A stretch of DNA of 64,000 nt from a bacterium (GCA_022825065.1 JAJDYR010000005.1:1-64000), one strand, 5' to 3'. Positions 20,587 through 28,887 are shown, counted from the first letter of the stretch. Translations and numbers: made by a program. Notes: a model not told the origin generated them from the letters alone.

Positions 20587-20990
20587 GAGACCTCCAGCAG
20601 CAGTTGAGAGGCTTCCACCTTGTCGCCTTTCGCCACGTGAACCGCCTGCACGACGCAGTCCGAATCCGCGAGAATCACGTTTTCCATCTTCATGGCCTCG
20701 AGGACCAGAAGCGTATCGCCTGCGCGCGCCGAATCGCCCGGGCCCACCTCGACGGAGAGCACCACCCCCGGCAGGGGGGCGAGTATCTTGCCGCCGACGC
20801 TCGTCGCCTTGGGCGCGGGCTTGCGCGCGGCGGGGGATGGACGGGGAGCGGCGGCCGCCTTCTCCTCTTCTTCCACCTCCACGCGGTGCGTTTGCCCGTC
20901 CACGGTGATTTCGAGATCGTTCGAGCCGGGGTCGCGCGCCACGCTCACCGCGTAGCGTTTCCCGTTGATGGTCAGATGGAAGTTTCTCAC
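20583..20990 (-). CDS. Biotin carboxyl carrier subunit
   Basis: The 135-residue protein carries carboxybiotin between the carboxyltransferase and the beta subunit. The C-terminal biotinyl domain has VLEAMKMEN, with the biotinylated lysine at residue 101. A flexible Ala/Pro/Lys-rich linker (residues 44-62) precedes it. The N-terminal 40 residues are a small beta domain ([14 protein letters not shown]). GTG 20990 behind GGAGG is chosen over the longer track start. The start overlaps the gamma-subunit stop. Confidence 0.94.
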   Translation of the reverse strand: MRNFHLTINGKRYAVSVARDPGSNDLEITVDGQTHRVEVEEEEKAAAAPRPSPAARKPAPKATSVGGKILAPLPGVVLSVEVGPGDSARAGDTLLVLEAMKMENVILADSDCVVQAVHVAKGDKVEASQLLLEVS

Positions 20991-21307
20991 CGCCGCCTCC
21001 GCTGGCTGAGACGCCCGACGCGGGCGGACCGCGCCCAAAGGGAATTCGCGTTCCGACGCACCTCGGGAACGTACACATCAGGCGTTTCGGTTTCAAGGAA
21101 ATATCCGGCGGCGGCCGCCAGGACGAGTTCCAGATCGTCTCCTTCAGTCGAAGGCTTCTGCTCCTGCGCGTCCACGCCTGTTTCCGCACTTCCCGAGCCG
21201 ACGAACCACTCCAGGAGCATGATGACAGCCATCAGCACGATCAGGGAGCCGAAAACGACGCCCATGCCGATGATCGTCAGCATGATTGCGGGTATGAATG
21301 CGTCCAC
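20987..21307 (-). CDS. oadG: Decarboxylase gamma subunit (OadG-like)
   Basis: The 106-residue protein has one N-terminal transmembrane helix ([29 protein letters not shown]) and a soluble tail, the OadG layout. Gamma subunits anchor and assemble the decarboxylase complex. It starts at GTG 21307. The tail is poorly conserved in the family, so the call rests on the helix, the size and its position between the carboxyltransferase and biotin-carrier genes. Confidence 0.85.
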   Translation of the reverse strand: MDAFIPAIMLTIIGMGVVFGSLIVLMAVIMLLEWFVGSGSAETGVDAQEQKPSTEGDDLELVLAAAAGYFLETETPDVYVPEVRRNANSLWARSARVGRLSQRRRR

Positions 21308-21324
21308 GGGGCAATCCTTATCCT

Positions 21325-22887
21325 TTACAGCGGTATGTTTCCGTGTTTTTTCCGCGGTCTGTCCTCGCGCTTGTGAGCGGTCATCTCGAGAGCCCGGATG
21401 AGCGCTCCCCTCGTGTGGCGCGGCTCGATGATGACGTCCACCAGCCCGTATTTCGCCGCCGTATAGGGCTTGGCGAAAAGGTTGCGGTATTCTTCTATCT
21501 TCTCCTGGCGGACCTTCTCGGGGTCCTCGGCCTCGCCGATCTCGCGCCGGAAGATGATGTTGGCGGCGCCCTCGGGACCCATCACGGCGATCTCGGCGAA
21601 CGGATACGCCAGTACGCGGTCGTAGCCCAGGCCGAACCCGCTCATCGCGATGTAGGCGCCGCCGTAGCTCTTGCGGACGATCAAGGCGATTTTCGGCACG
21701 CTCGCCTCGCTGTAGGCGAAGAGCACCTTGGCCCCGTGGCGGATGACGCCGCCGTATTCCTGCTGGGTGCCGGGCAGATAGCCGGGCACGTCCACGAAGT
21801 TGACGAGGGGAAGGTTGAAGGCGTCGCAGAAGCGCACGAAGCGCGCGAGCTTGTCGGAGCTGTCGATGTCCAGGACGCCTGCCAGGTGCGTGGGCTGGTT
21901 TCCCACGACGCCGACGGGCTTTCCCCCCAGGCGCGCGAACCCGACGACGATGTTTTTGGCGAAATCCGCCTGAACCTCCAGGAAATCGCCGTCGTCGAAG
22001 ACGTTGGCCACCAGGTCGCGCACGTCGTAGGCCCGCGTGGCGTCCGCCGGGACGACCCCGTCGAGTTCGGGGTTCTCATCCGGCGGCCACTCGGGCGTAT
22101 CGGTACGGGGAGGGTCGTCCAGATTGTTCGAAGGCAGGAACGAGAGCAGTTTCTTCACCATCTCGAAGCATTCGCGCTCGTCTTTGGTGAGGAAATGCGC
22201 GTTCCCGCTCGTCGAGCTGTGCACCGCGCCGCCGCCCAGTTCCTCGACGGATACGTCCTCTCCCGTCACCGCCTTGATGACCTCAGGCCCGGTGATGAAC
22301 ATCTTGCTCAGCCCGTCGACCATGAAGACGAAGTCCGTGATGGCGGGCGAGTAGACGGCCCCTCCCGCGCAGGGGCCGACGATGATCGATATCTGGGGAA
22401 TCACGCCCGACGCCTGGGTGTTGTTATGGAAGATTTGAGCGTAGCCGTGAAGCGCCAGGACGCCCTCGTGGATGCGCGCGCCGCCCGAATCGAGGATGGT
22501 GACGATGGGAGCGCCCGCCTTCATGGCGAGTTCCTGCATCTTCACGATCTTTTCGGCGTGCATCTCGCCCAGCGAACCGCCGAGGGCGCCGAAATCCTGC
22601 GAGGCCACGAAAACGAGCTGGCCGTTCACGTGTCCGCTGCCGGTGATGACGCCGTCCCCGGGGGAGCGCCGCGCGTCCATCCCGAAATCCGTGGCGCGCG
22701 TCTCGACGAAGAGGTTGAGTTCCGAGAAGCTGTCGGGGTCGAGCAGGAGGTCGATGCGCTCCCTGGCGGTCAGCTTGCCCTGCTTGTGCTGGCGCTCTTT
22801 CGCCGCCTCGCCACCGAGCGCTTGCGCCCGGGAGGTCAACGCTTTCAGTTCATCTATGGGATCCGGACTGTTCGGGTCGGGCGGCAA
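21325..22887 (-). CDS. mmdA: Acyl-CoA carboxyltransferase (methylmalonyl-CoA decarboxylase alpha / PccB family)
   Basis: The 520-residue carboxyltransferase moves CO2 between an acyl-CoA and biotin. Crotonase-like halves are marked by DSGGARIHEGV, GPCAGGAVYSPAITDFVFMV, then FVDVPGYLPGTQQEYGGVIRHGAKVLFAYSEASVPKI and KSYGGAYIAMSG. The track start at 22920 lies in the palindrome. TTG 22887 behind AGGAG gives the usual N-terminus. Partnered with beta, gamma and biotin subunits rather than a biotin carboxylase, it most likely works as a Na+-pump decarboxylase. Methylmalonyl-CoA is the commonest substrate of this family, but malonyl-CoA or glutaconyl-CoA-like substrates remain possible. Confidence 0.92.
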   Translation of the reverse strand: MPPDPNSPDPIDELKALTSRAQALGGEAAKERQHKQGKLTARERIDLLLDPDSFSELNLFVETRATDFGMDARRSPGDGVITGSGHVNGQLVFVASQDFGALGGSLGEMHAEKIVKMQELAMKAGAPIVTILDSGGARIHEGVLALHGYAQIFHNNTQASGVIPQISIIVGPCAGGAVYSPAITDFVFMVDGLSKMFITGPEVIKAVTGEDVSVEELGGGAVHSSTSGNAHFLTKDERECFEMVKKLLSFLPSNNLDDPPRTDTPEWPPDENPELDGVVPADATRAYDVRDLVANVFDDGDFLEVQADFAKNIVVGFARLGGKPVGVVGNQPTHLAGVLDIDSSDKLARFVRFCDAFNLPLVNFVDVPGYLPGTQQEYGGVIRHGAKVLFAYSEASVPKIALIVRKSYGGAYIAMSGFGLGYDRVLAYPFAEIAVMGPEGAANIIFRREIGEAEDPEKVRQEKIEEYRNLFAKPYTAAKYGLVDVIIEPRHTRGALIRALEMTAHKREDRPRKKHGNIPL

Positions 22888-22904
22888 TGCTCGTCTCCTG
22901 AAAA

Positions 22905-22919
22905 TGTATATTGCATACA
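22905..22919. promoter_or_regulatory. Palindromic candidate operator (GntR/FadR type)
   Basis: TGTAT-ATTGC-ATACA is a perfect 5-bp inverted repeat with a 5-bp centre, 18 bp upstream of the TTG start of the first decarboxylase gene. FCD-type GntR regulators often bind short AT-rich palindromes of this size. The operon's own distal gene encodes such a regulator. Binding is inferred. Confidence 0.5.
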
Positions 22920-23030
22920 ATCAGCTTTGGGCCGTAAAGTCAAGGGTTTTCAGATGCGCCGGAAGGGATTTTCGGGAGATAACCGGCGCGGTGGGGAGGA
23001 GTTGCTGACCTGGGAACGAGGAAATTAACT

Positions 23031-23239
23031 CCCCCTCTTGGGGGGCTGTTGAAAAAGCCCCTGAGAAGGTAATGGCAACCTCACTGAAAGGGAAACCCCA
23101 TAAAGGCAACCCCCCCTACCCCCCCTTGTCAGGGGGGTAAAAAAAGGCGATGCGCTCTCGCCGGGCTGAGGGGGTTTTGCTTTTTCTTGCCCCCCTGACA
23201 AGGGGGGGTAGGGGGGGTTGCCTTTCCTTTAAGGCAGGG
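23031..23239. repeat. Palindromic intergenic element, copy 1 (forward, right end truncated)
   Basis: The left end CTTGGGGGGCTGTTGAAAAAG is followed by AACCCCCCCTACCCCCCCTTGTCAGGGGGG, a 50-nt centre (GGCGATGCGC...GCCGGGCTGAGGGGGTTTTGC) and the inverted arm CCCCCCTGACAAGGGGGGGTAGGGGGGGTT. The TTTTTCAACA right end seen in other copies is missing. The gene-free stretch 22888-23800 consists of this and other small repeats. Confidence 0.9.
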
Positions 23240-23242
23240 CCT

Positions 23243-23273
23243 GTTTGACCCTCCCTCTTCGGTCGGGTCAAAC
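23243..23273. repeat. Short inverted repeat
   Basis: GTTTGACCC and GGGTCAAAC are perfect 9-bp arms around a 13-nt loop. It sits between the truncated palindromic element and the next repeat. No T-run follows, so it is not called a terminator. Confidence 0.6.
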
Positions 23274-23333
23274 CCTCGATACAAACGCTCCCTCATCAGT
23301 CGCGTTTGACCTACGCGCCTGCTCAGGATGAGG
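23273..23333. repeat. Dispersed 60-bp repeat, copy A
   Basis: The segment CCTCGATACAAACGCTCCCTCATCAGTCGCGTTTGACC is nearly repeated at 28967-29028. A fragment (TCAAACGCGACCGATG) occurs in opposite orientation at 31108. It has no coding sense. Confidence 0.75.
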
Positions 23334-23369
23334 AGGAGGTTTCGCACGGGTCGCCAGGCAACGAATCGG

Positions 23370-23460
23370 CAGGGACAAGTCGCGACCTGTCCCTACAGGA
23401 TCGGCGGACAGGTGCGGGGGCGCGGACAGGCACGGAGGCCTGTCCCTACGGCGAACAATC
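23370..23460. repeat. Dispersed CGACCTGTCC/CCTGTCCCTAC palindromic repeat
   Basis: The stretch has repeated units GACAGG...CCTGTCCCTAC that pair with one another. Related words (GCGCCTGTCCGAGGTCGCGACCTGTCC) occur at 39286-39313. Short ORFs across it are track shadows. Confidence 0.55.
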
Positions 23461-23583
23461 TCGAAGGTCGGATAGGGCTTTCACCAACCCCTCAAGAGGG
23501 GAGTGAGGTTCTTCTCTCGTCGGCCTGCAATGATCCTTAAGCCTTAAGGAAATGTTGAAAAAACCGGCAATGCCGAGATTGCT

Positions 23584-23726
23584 GTCATTCCGGCGAAAGC
23601 CGGAATCCAGAGCCGATGGGTGTGGAGATACGGCGTTGCGTTTTTCTTCGATGAAGTGGGAATGTCGACTGAAAACAAAAAAGGCGAAAAGCAAAACCCC
23701 TGGATTCCGGCATACGCCGGAATGAC
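23584..23726. repeat. Inverted pair of CATTCCGG hairpin repeats
   Basis: GTCATTCCGGCGAAAGCCGGAATCCAG at the left is mirrored by CTGGATTCCGGCATACGCCGGAATGAC at the right, and each half is itself a hairpin. About 90 bp of AT-richer sequence lies between. The same hairpin occurs at 39338-39363, and a divergent one at 28905-28957. Confidence 0.8.
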
Positions 23727-23752
23727 AACCCTTTTTCTTTCACTGGCAGAAC

Positions 23753-23772
23753 GGGCCGCATATATGCGGCCC
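23753..23772. repeat. Perfect 20-bp palindrome
   Basis: GGGCCGCATATATGCGGCCC is self-complementary over 20 bp and is followed by CCTAC, as in other small palindromes here. It lies 30 bp beyond the HMG-CoA lyase stop and may serve as a transcript end. Confidence 0.7.
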
Positions 23773-23800
23773 CTACACACACGCCACCCGCCGGAGTCGG

Positions 23801-24715
23801 CTAGGACGCCATTTCCCACTCGGGGATGCCCGCGTGGAGGAGCTGCCCCGGAAGCTGGCGGTTCAGGATTTTCTCCGCGTGGGCGACGGCTTCCAGGAGT
23901 TTCGGCAGGTCGACCCCTGTCTCGATCCCCATCTCGTGGAGCATGTTGATCGTGTCCTCGCTCGCGATGTTGCCGGTCGCGCGCGGCGCGAAGGGGCAGC
24001 CGCCCAGGCCGCCGATGGACGCGTCGAACGTGTCGACGCCGACTTCCAGGCCCGCCAGCAGGTTGGCGAGGCCGGCCCCCCTCGTGTTGTGGAGGTGGAG
24101 CGCGTAGCGGACGGAGGGGAATTTGTTACGAATGTGTTCGGTCAGCTTCTTGATCTCGGCCGGGTTCGACATGCCCACGGTGTCGGCCAGGCCGATTTCC
24201 CCGCAGCCCATGTCCACGTATTCGCCGACCACCCATTCCACGTCCTCATAGGAGATGCGCCCCTCATACGGGCAGCCGAACGCGGCGACCACGCCGCCCC
24301 GGAGCTTGAGGCCCGCGTCCAGCGCCATTTTGGCGACTTCGCGGGCGACGCCGAGCATCGTCTCCCGGCTCGCGCGGATGTTCTTTAAGTTGAACGTCTC
24401 GCTGGCGGCGACGAACAGCATGACGCCGTCGAGTTCGCACTCGAGGGCGCGCTCCATGCCGCGCACGTTGGGGACCAGGGCTTCGTACTCGGCGTCGGGG
24501 CTGCGCTTGCAGCCCGCCAGCACTTCTGCTGCGTCTTTAAGCTGCGGGACGTGCTTGGGACTCACGAAACTCGTCACCTCGACCCTGCGGACGCCGGCGT
24601 CGGTGATGGTGTCCAGAAGCTTTATCTTGTCCTCGGGCGTGATGTACTGCTTTTCGTTCTGGAGGCCGTCCCGCGTGCCAACCTCGACGATATCGACCTT
24701 CGTGGGGAGACTCAT
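23801..24715 (-). CDS. mvaB: Hydroxymethylglutaryl-CoA lyase family
   Basis: The TIM-barrel lyase cleaves HMG-CoA to acetyl-CoA and acetoacetate, the last step of leucine breakdown. The 304-residue protein shows VDIVEVGTRDGLQNEKQYI, the metal-binding HLHNTRG and GLGGCPFAPRATGNIASED, which carries the catalytic Cys. ATG 24715 is preferred because AGGAGA lies 9 nt upstream; ATG 24724 is also possible. The partner enolase-superfamily gene is 35 bp upstream. Related lyases for citramalyl-CoA or similar cannot be excluded. Confidence 0.9.
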   Translation of the reverse strand: MSLPTKVDIVEVGTRDGLQNEKQYITPEDKIKLLDTITDAGVRRVEVTSFVSPKHVPQLKDAAEVLAGCKRSPDAEYEALVPNVRGMERALECELDGVMLFVAASETFNLKNIRASRETMLGVAREVAKMALDAGLKLRGGVVAAFGCPYEGRISYEDVEWVVGEYVDMGCGEIGLADTVGMSNPAEIKKLTEHIRNKFPSVRYALHLHNTRGAGLANLLAGLEVGVDTFDASIGGLGGCPFAPRATGNIASEDTINMLHEMGIETGVDLPKLLEAVAHAEKILNRQLPGQLLHAGIPEWEMAS

Positions 24716-24750
24716 CGCATTCATTCTCCTGCGAAAAAGGATTGTTTCCG

Positions 24751-25854
24751 TTATACGGCGGTTCTCGCCATCTTCTCGACGCGGGCGGGGATGCCGACGG
24801 CCCCGTGCCCGGCCGCATCCGCAAGCGTGAACGCCCCGCCGGAAATGGCGTGGCGCCACTCGGCGTAGGGCTCCTCATCGAGCAGATGGGCGAGTTCGTG
24901 CGCCCTGTCCGCCGTCTCCAGAGACAGGGCGAGGGCGAACCCCGCCGATTTGGCGATGTAGGATTCATAGGGCGAACTGAGCAGGGCGGGCTTGCCGGCG
25001 GCGTCGAACACCCGCGCCACCTCCCAGGCGTTTCTGGGGCCGCCGAATTTCGCGATCTTGATGAGGCCGACGTCAACGACCTCCGCATCGACGAGGCGGC
25101 GCGCGTCGTCGATCGAGAACAGCGATTCATCCAGGGCGACCTGCATTCCCCGGGCGCGTATCTCGCGGAAAACGTCGAGGCATTTCACTTCGGTGGGGAG
25201 CACGGGCTGCTCGAAGTGTTCGAGATCGATCTCGATCATCCTGTCCGTGAAGCGCAGGGCTTCCTCGGGCGTGTAGCCGCCGTTGGCATCCGTTCTCAGC
25301 TTGATATCGGGGCCGAACCTCTCGCGCAGCCTGACGATGCGCTCTGCGTCCGCCTCCATGTCGACGCCCGATTTCACCTTGAGGGTCCTGACGCCTTGTT
25401 CGACAAGCGGTTCGGCTTTCCTGACGGCTTCATCGGGTGGGAGGAGGCCGATGGGGGCGTCGAGCGTGACGGCGTTTCTCTTGTGCCCGCCGAAGACCTG
25501 TGAGAATGGCGCCCCCCTGGTCTTGGTCGACAGGTCGACCGCGGCGATCTCGAGCGCGGTGCGCGCTGCGCCCAGCCCGGTGAAATCCGCCACTTGATCG
25601 AGCGCGGCGAGGAGTTCATCCACCTCTTTGCCGCGTATCCGGGGGGCGGCTTCGCGGAGTGCGGCCGCCATCTCCGAGCCGGTCTCCTGCGTGATGTACA
25701 TCAGCGGCGCCGCTTCGCCCCAGCCTTCTTCGCCTTCGTCGTCCGTCAAGCGGACCACGACGCGCTCCAGCGTCGTCGCGCCCCCGTAGCGGTTCCTCGA
25801 GCCCTGTTCGACTTCCACGGCGGTATCCCAGACCGTTATCTCCTGAATCGGCAT
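24751..25854 (-). CDS. Enolase-superfamily enzyme (muconate-lactonizing / dipeptide-epimerase-like)
   Basis: The 367-residue protein has the MLE-subgroup arrangement. It has a capping N-terminal domain, then LKVKSG with the KxK lysines, three metal ligands in RTDANGGY, HFEQPV and ALDESL, and a second-half lysine in IKIAKFGG. Members abstract a proton alpha to a carboxylate: muconate cycloisomerases, o-succinylbenzoate synthases, or dipeptide epimerases. All catalytic residues are present, but substrate specificity cannot be read. It is likely cotranscribed with the downstream HMG-CoA lyase. Confidence 0.88.
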   Translation of the reverse strand: MPIQEITVWDTAVEVEQGSRNRYGGATTLERVVVRLTDDEGEEGWGEAAPLMYITQETGSEMAAALREAAPRIRGKEVDELLAALDQVADFTGLGAARTALEIAAVDLSTKTRGAPFSQVFGGHKRNAVTLDAPIGLLPPDEAVRKAEPLVEQGVRTLKVKSGVDMEADAERIVRLRERFGPDIKLRTDANGGYTPEEALRFTDRMIEIDLEHFEQPVLPTEVKCLDVFREIRARGMQVALDESLFSIDDARRLVDAEVVDVGLIKIAKFGGPRNAWEVARVFDAAGKPALLSSPYESYIAKSAGFALALSLETADRAHELAHLLDEEPYAEWRHAISGGAFTLADAAGHGAVGIPARVEKMARTAV

Positions 25855-25913
25855 GAACTTTGCTCCTTTGTGGAGAATGGAATTCTCATTCGATATAGGC
25901 TGATGAAATTACT

Positions 25914-26167
25914 CCTCCCTTGAGGGGATTGTTGAAAAAATCATCCTTGGTCGTAATGACGGCCAAAACCCGAACCCGGGCGGAGGCGCAGGCTCTCGCC
26001 TTGAAAACCAACCCCCCCTACCCCCCTTGTCAGGGGGGCAAAAAAAGCAAAAGCCCTCTATCGGCGGTGGGTATCGCCTTTTCATACCCCCCTGACAAGG
26101 GGGGGGTAGGGGAGGGTGCCTTTATCCCCTGAGGAGGGGAGCTTTTTCAACAACCGCCTCAAGGGGG
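25914..26167. repeat. Palindromic intergenic element, copy 2 (reverse centre, both ends present)
   Basis: The element runs from CCCTTGAGGGGATTGTTGAAAAAA to TTTTTCAACAACCGCCTCAAGGGGG, near-perfect terminal inverted repeats of about 25 bp. Inside are the C-rich and G-rich arms around GTCAGGGGGG/CCCCCCTGAC. The central segment is in reverse orientation relative to copy 1. With its flanks it accounts for the gene-free stretch 25855-26221. Confidence 0.92.
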
Positions 26168-26221
26168 AATTTTATCCCCTCCCTCCCCGGCTTCCGCCTG
26201 TTCGCCTCCTAACGGCAACGC

Positions 26222-26743
26222 TCACTCGGGCGCATAGATCCGGATGTCGGGCAGGGTGCGGTAGGCCTCGTCGCAGTCCAGGCCGTAGCCGACCACGAAA
26301 TGATTCTCGATGGCGAAGCCCACGTGATCCGCATGGATATCGACTTCCCGCCTCTCCGGCTTGTCCATCAGCACGCACGTCCTGAGGGAGGCGGGGCGCT
26401 TGTCTCTCAGAATATCGATGGTTTTCGAGAACGTGTGGCCCGTATCGAGAATGTCGTCGATGAGCAGCACGTTCCGCCCCTCGACCTCGCCCAGGTGTCT
26501 GGCGTCGATTTCCACCCGGCCCTTGCTTTTCATGCCCGCGCCGTAGCTCGATGCCGAGAGGAAGCCGAGCGTGGTGTTGCGCCCGAGGGCGCGGGCGAGA
26601 TCGACGCCGAAGACAATCGCGCCCTTCAGGATCATGACGACGTGAACCGGCCCCTCGGGCAGCGCCTCGTTGATCTCGGCGGCGAGTTCGGGCAGGCGGC
26701 TCTCGATTCGCGCCTGCGATATCAGAATCTCCTCGGCAGGCAT
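26222..26743 (-). CDS. hpt: Hypoxanthine phosphoribosyltransferase
   Basis: The enzyme salvages hypoxanthine and guanine to IMP and GMP with PRPP. The 173-residue protein contains HVVMILKGAIVFGVDLARAL, the PRPP motif VLLIDDILDTGHTF and the purine-contact region VGFAIENHFVVGYGLDCDEAYRTLPDI. It lies 3 bp downstream of an iron-type alcohol dehydrogenase gene in the same operon, an unusual pairing with no obvious metabolic link. Confidence 0.95.
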   Translation of the reverse strand: MPAEEILISQARIESRLPELAAEINEALPEGPVHVVMILKGAIVFGVDLARALGRNTTLGFLSASSYGAGMKSKGRVEIDARHLGEVEGRNVLLIDDILDTGHTFSKTIDILRDKRPASLRTCVLMDKPERREVDIHADHVGFAIENHFVVGYGLDCDEAYRTLPDIRIYAPE

Positions 26744-26746
26744 CGT

Positions 26747-27889
26747 CTACTCGAGCACGGCCAGCAACAGGCGCTTCAGGTCCTCCTGCGTGGAGGGGAC
26801 CGGGTTCGTGTTGACCTGGTGGCTCTCCGCCGCGTCCTTCGCCAGGACGTCCAGGTCCTCGTTCACCACGTCCGCCTCCCTCAGGCTGCCCGGAATGCCG
26901 ATGTCCGTGTTGAGCTCGCGGATGGCGTCTATCGCCGCCTCGGCCGTATTGGCCGCGCCGTCTTTCAGGAGCGGCGCCATGCGCGCGTAGGCCTCCCGCA
27001 TGACGGGGAGGTTGAACTCCATCACGGGCGGCAGGAAGATGCCGTTCGCCGTGCCGTGGTGCAGCCCGTGGTAGGCGCCCAGCGGATGCGCGAGCGAGTG
27101 CACGATTCCTAAACCTGTGTTGGTGAACGCGCGTCCCGCGAGCATGGCGGCCAGCGAGATGGCGTCGGCCGCCTCGGGGTCCGAGGGATCGTCCACGTAG
27201 GCCCTGCCGTGCGCCCCGATGCGCGCGATGGACTCGAACGCGAGCGCCTCCGTCCAGGGGTTGGAGGCAGGCGAGCCGACCGATTCGATGGCGTGCGTCA
27301 GGGCGTCCATCATCGCGCCCGCCGCGATATGCGAGGGGAGCTTGGCGAGCAGCGCCGAGTCGACGACCGCGAGCTTGGCGAACAGCGAGTCGTCTGCCAG
27401 GACGGTCTTGACCATGAGCTTCGTGTCCGTGACGATGGAGCTCATGGTGACCTCGCTGCCCGTGCCCGCCGTCGTGGGGACGGTGATGAGCGGCGGGCCG
27501 GGCTTCGTGGCCTTGCCGCGTCCGTAGTAGTCGCTCGGCGCGCCGCCGTTCGCGACGATGGCGAGGGTCGCCTTGGCGGTGTCCATCGTGCTGCCGCCGC
27601 CCGCGGCGATGAAGCCGTCGCACCCGTGCTCGCCAAAGAAATCGCGGGCCGCCAGGATGCTCGTGTCGGAGGGGTTCGCCTCGGCCTGATCGTAGAAAAC
27701 GTACTCGAGAGCGGCGTCTGCAAGGCCTTTTATGACCGAATCGAGCGCTCCGCTCGACGCGAGCCCCGGGTCGGTGACGAGCATCGGCTTCGCCATCCCC
27801 AGGCCTTTCGCTTCCTCTCCGACCCGGGCGGCCTCCCCGCGGCCGAAGCGGACGCGCGGGCCGGATGCAATCTGGAACGCTTTCACCAT
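26747..27889 (-). CDS. Iron-containing alcohol dehydrogenase
   Basis: Group III alcohol dehydrogenases reduce aldehydes or oxidise alcohols with NAD(P). The 380-residue protein has the NAD-binding GGGSTMDTAKA, PTTAGTGSEVT, and the metal site DALTHAIES followed by HSLAHPLGAYHGLHHGTANG. All four ligands (one Asp, three His) appear present. Members acting on lactaldehyde, butanol, 4-hydroxybutyrate or maleylacetate share these motifs, so the substrate is open. It is the middle gene of a three-gene operon. Confidence 0.93.
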   Translation of the reverse strand: MVKAFQIASGPRVRFGRGEAARVGEEAKGLGMAKPMLVTDPGLASSGALDSVIKGLADAALEYVFYDQAEANPSDTSILAARDFFGEHGCDGFIAAGGGSTMDTAKATLAIVANGGAPSDYYGRGKATKPGPPLITVPTTAGTGSEVTMSSIVTDTKLMVKTVLADDSLFAKLAVVDSALLAKLPSHIAAGAMMDALTHAIESVGSPASNPWTEALAFESIARIGAHGRAYVDDPSDPEAADAISLAAMLAGRAFTNTGLGIVHSLAHPLGAYHGLHHGTANGIFLPPVMEFNLPVMREAYARMAPLLKDGAANTAEAAIDAIRELNTDIGIPGSLREADVVNEDLDVLAKDAAESHQVNTNPVPSTQEDLKRLLLAVLE

Positions 27890-27919
27890 GAATACACTCC
27901 TTCGCTGCTCTTATGAGGT

Positions 27920-28540
27920 TTATGGGAATTTACGAAGCATGCGTTCGTAATCTTCTTCCGTGTCGATGTCGAGAAAGATATCATCATTGGGCAGGCGGTG
28001 GAATACGATCTGCTCCGGAGATTCCGTTTCCAGCCTCCGGATGATCCCCCTGCCGCCCGCGTCTCCGCTCGCCCGGAGCAGTTCGTCTCTCAAGGATGCT
28101 GAGAACAGCGCCGGGTTTCCGCGCCTTCCCTCGAATACCGGCGCCGCGACCAGCGCACCGGGCCGGGATGTCTCATAGAGGGCGATCAGGTCGTTCACGA
28201 TTTCAGGCGTCAGCAGGGGCTGATCGCCCAGGACGAACAGATAGGCGCAGGCCTCCTCACGCGCCGCCTCGATTCCCGCGATCATGCTCGTGCTCTGCCC
28301 CTCGGCGTAGCGGGGGTTGTGCGCGAGGCGCACGTCGAGACCCCCCACGGCCTGCTTCACCGCCGTTTCCTCATGGCCCGTGACGAGGATGATCTCGGTA
28401 ACGGCGCTCGCGAGCACCGCCTTCGCCGTCTTGCGGAGGACGGTCTCATCCCCCAGGGGCAGGAGGAGCTTGTTCCGCCCCAGGCGCCTGGAGAGGCCTG
28501 CGGCGAGGATGATCGCCGTAATGCGGCGCGCGTCCGCCAC
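27920..28540 (-). CDS. MobA/MocA-like nucleotidyltransferase
   Basis: The protein has the NTP-transferase fold with ITAIILAAGLSRRLGRNKLLLPLGDETVLRK at the N-terminus and LFVLGDQPLLTPEIV for the metal-binding Asp. This is closest to molybdenum-cofactor cytidylyl- or guanylyltransferases that mature molybdoenzymes. The C-terminal GRRGNPALFSASLRDELLRASGDAGGRGIIRR is typical of MocA. GTG 28540 behind CGGAGAA is preferred to ATG 28585, which lacks a ribosome-binding site. The length is 206 residues. No molybdoenzyme is nearby. Confidence 0.85.
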   Translation of the reverse strand: MADARRITAIILAAGLSRRLGRNKLLLPLGDETVLRKTAKAVLASAVTEIILVTGHEETAVKQAVGGLDVRLAHNPRYAEGQSTSMIAGIEAAREEACAYLFVLGDQPLLTPEIVNDLIALYETSRPGALVAAPVFEGRRGNPALFSASLRDELLRASGDAGGRGIIRRLETESPEQIVFHRLPNDDIFLDIDTEEDYERMLRKFP

Positions 28541-28627
28541 CTGTGTTCTCCGAAAAGAAAGAAAGGACTCGAGTCTCGCCGGCATGGTAAGGAGGCGGGC
28601 TTTTAGATGTCAATTCCGGGCGGGCGC

Positions 28628-28817
28628 GGTTGTTGAAAAAACCCTCCAAGAGGGTAAAGGCAACCCCATGAAAGGGAAACCCCATAAAGGCAACCCCCCC
28701 TACCCCCCCTTGTCAGGGGGGTATAAAAAGGCGATGCGCCCCCGCCGGGCTGAGGGGGTTTTGCTTTTTCTTGCCCCCCTGACAAGGGGGGGTAGGGGGG
28801 GTTGGTTTTCAAGAGAG
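28628..28817. repeat. Palindromic intergenic element, copy 3 (forward, right end truncated)
   Basis: The left end GGTTGTTGAAAAAACCCTCC leads into AAAGGCAACCCCCCCTACCCCCCCTTGTCAGGGGGG, the forward centre GGCGATGCGCCCCCGCCGGGCTGAGGGGG and the inverted G-rich arm. The right terminal repeat is replaced by TTTTCAAGAGAG. It opens the gene-free stretch 28541-29332. Confidence 0.9.
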
Positions 28818-28821
28818 TTTT

Positions 28822-28887
28822 TGTAGGGGCCGTTCGTGAACGGCCCTCCCCGGAAAAAGCGGGCGGTTCGCGAACCGCCACTACGGG
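28822..28887. repeat. Double palindrome bounded by GTAG...CTAC
   Basis: GGCCGTTCGTGAACGGCC and GGCGGTTCGCGAACCGCC are two perfect palindromes side by side, bounded by GTAG and CTAC. The arrangement resembles REP-like paired hairpins. It is noncoding. Confidence 0.75.

Noticed and set aside
20587-21189. N-terminal extension of the beta-subunit ORF
   Set aside because: It is an out-of-frame reading of the biotin-carrier and gamma genes, and the ATGA overlap at 20586 marks the real start.
23128-24000. Short ORFs of 60-110 aa in the repeat-rich spaces (for example 23306-23506, 23446-23694, 23620-23949, 28603-28881)
   Set aside because: They run through palindromic repeats, have low-complexity proline/glycine composition, and the same wording recurs in other frames elsewhere.
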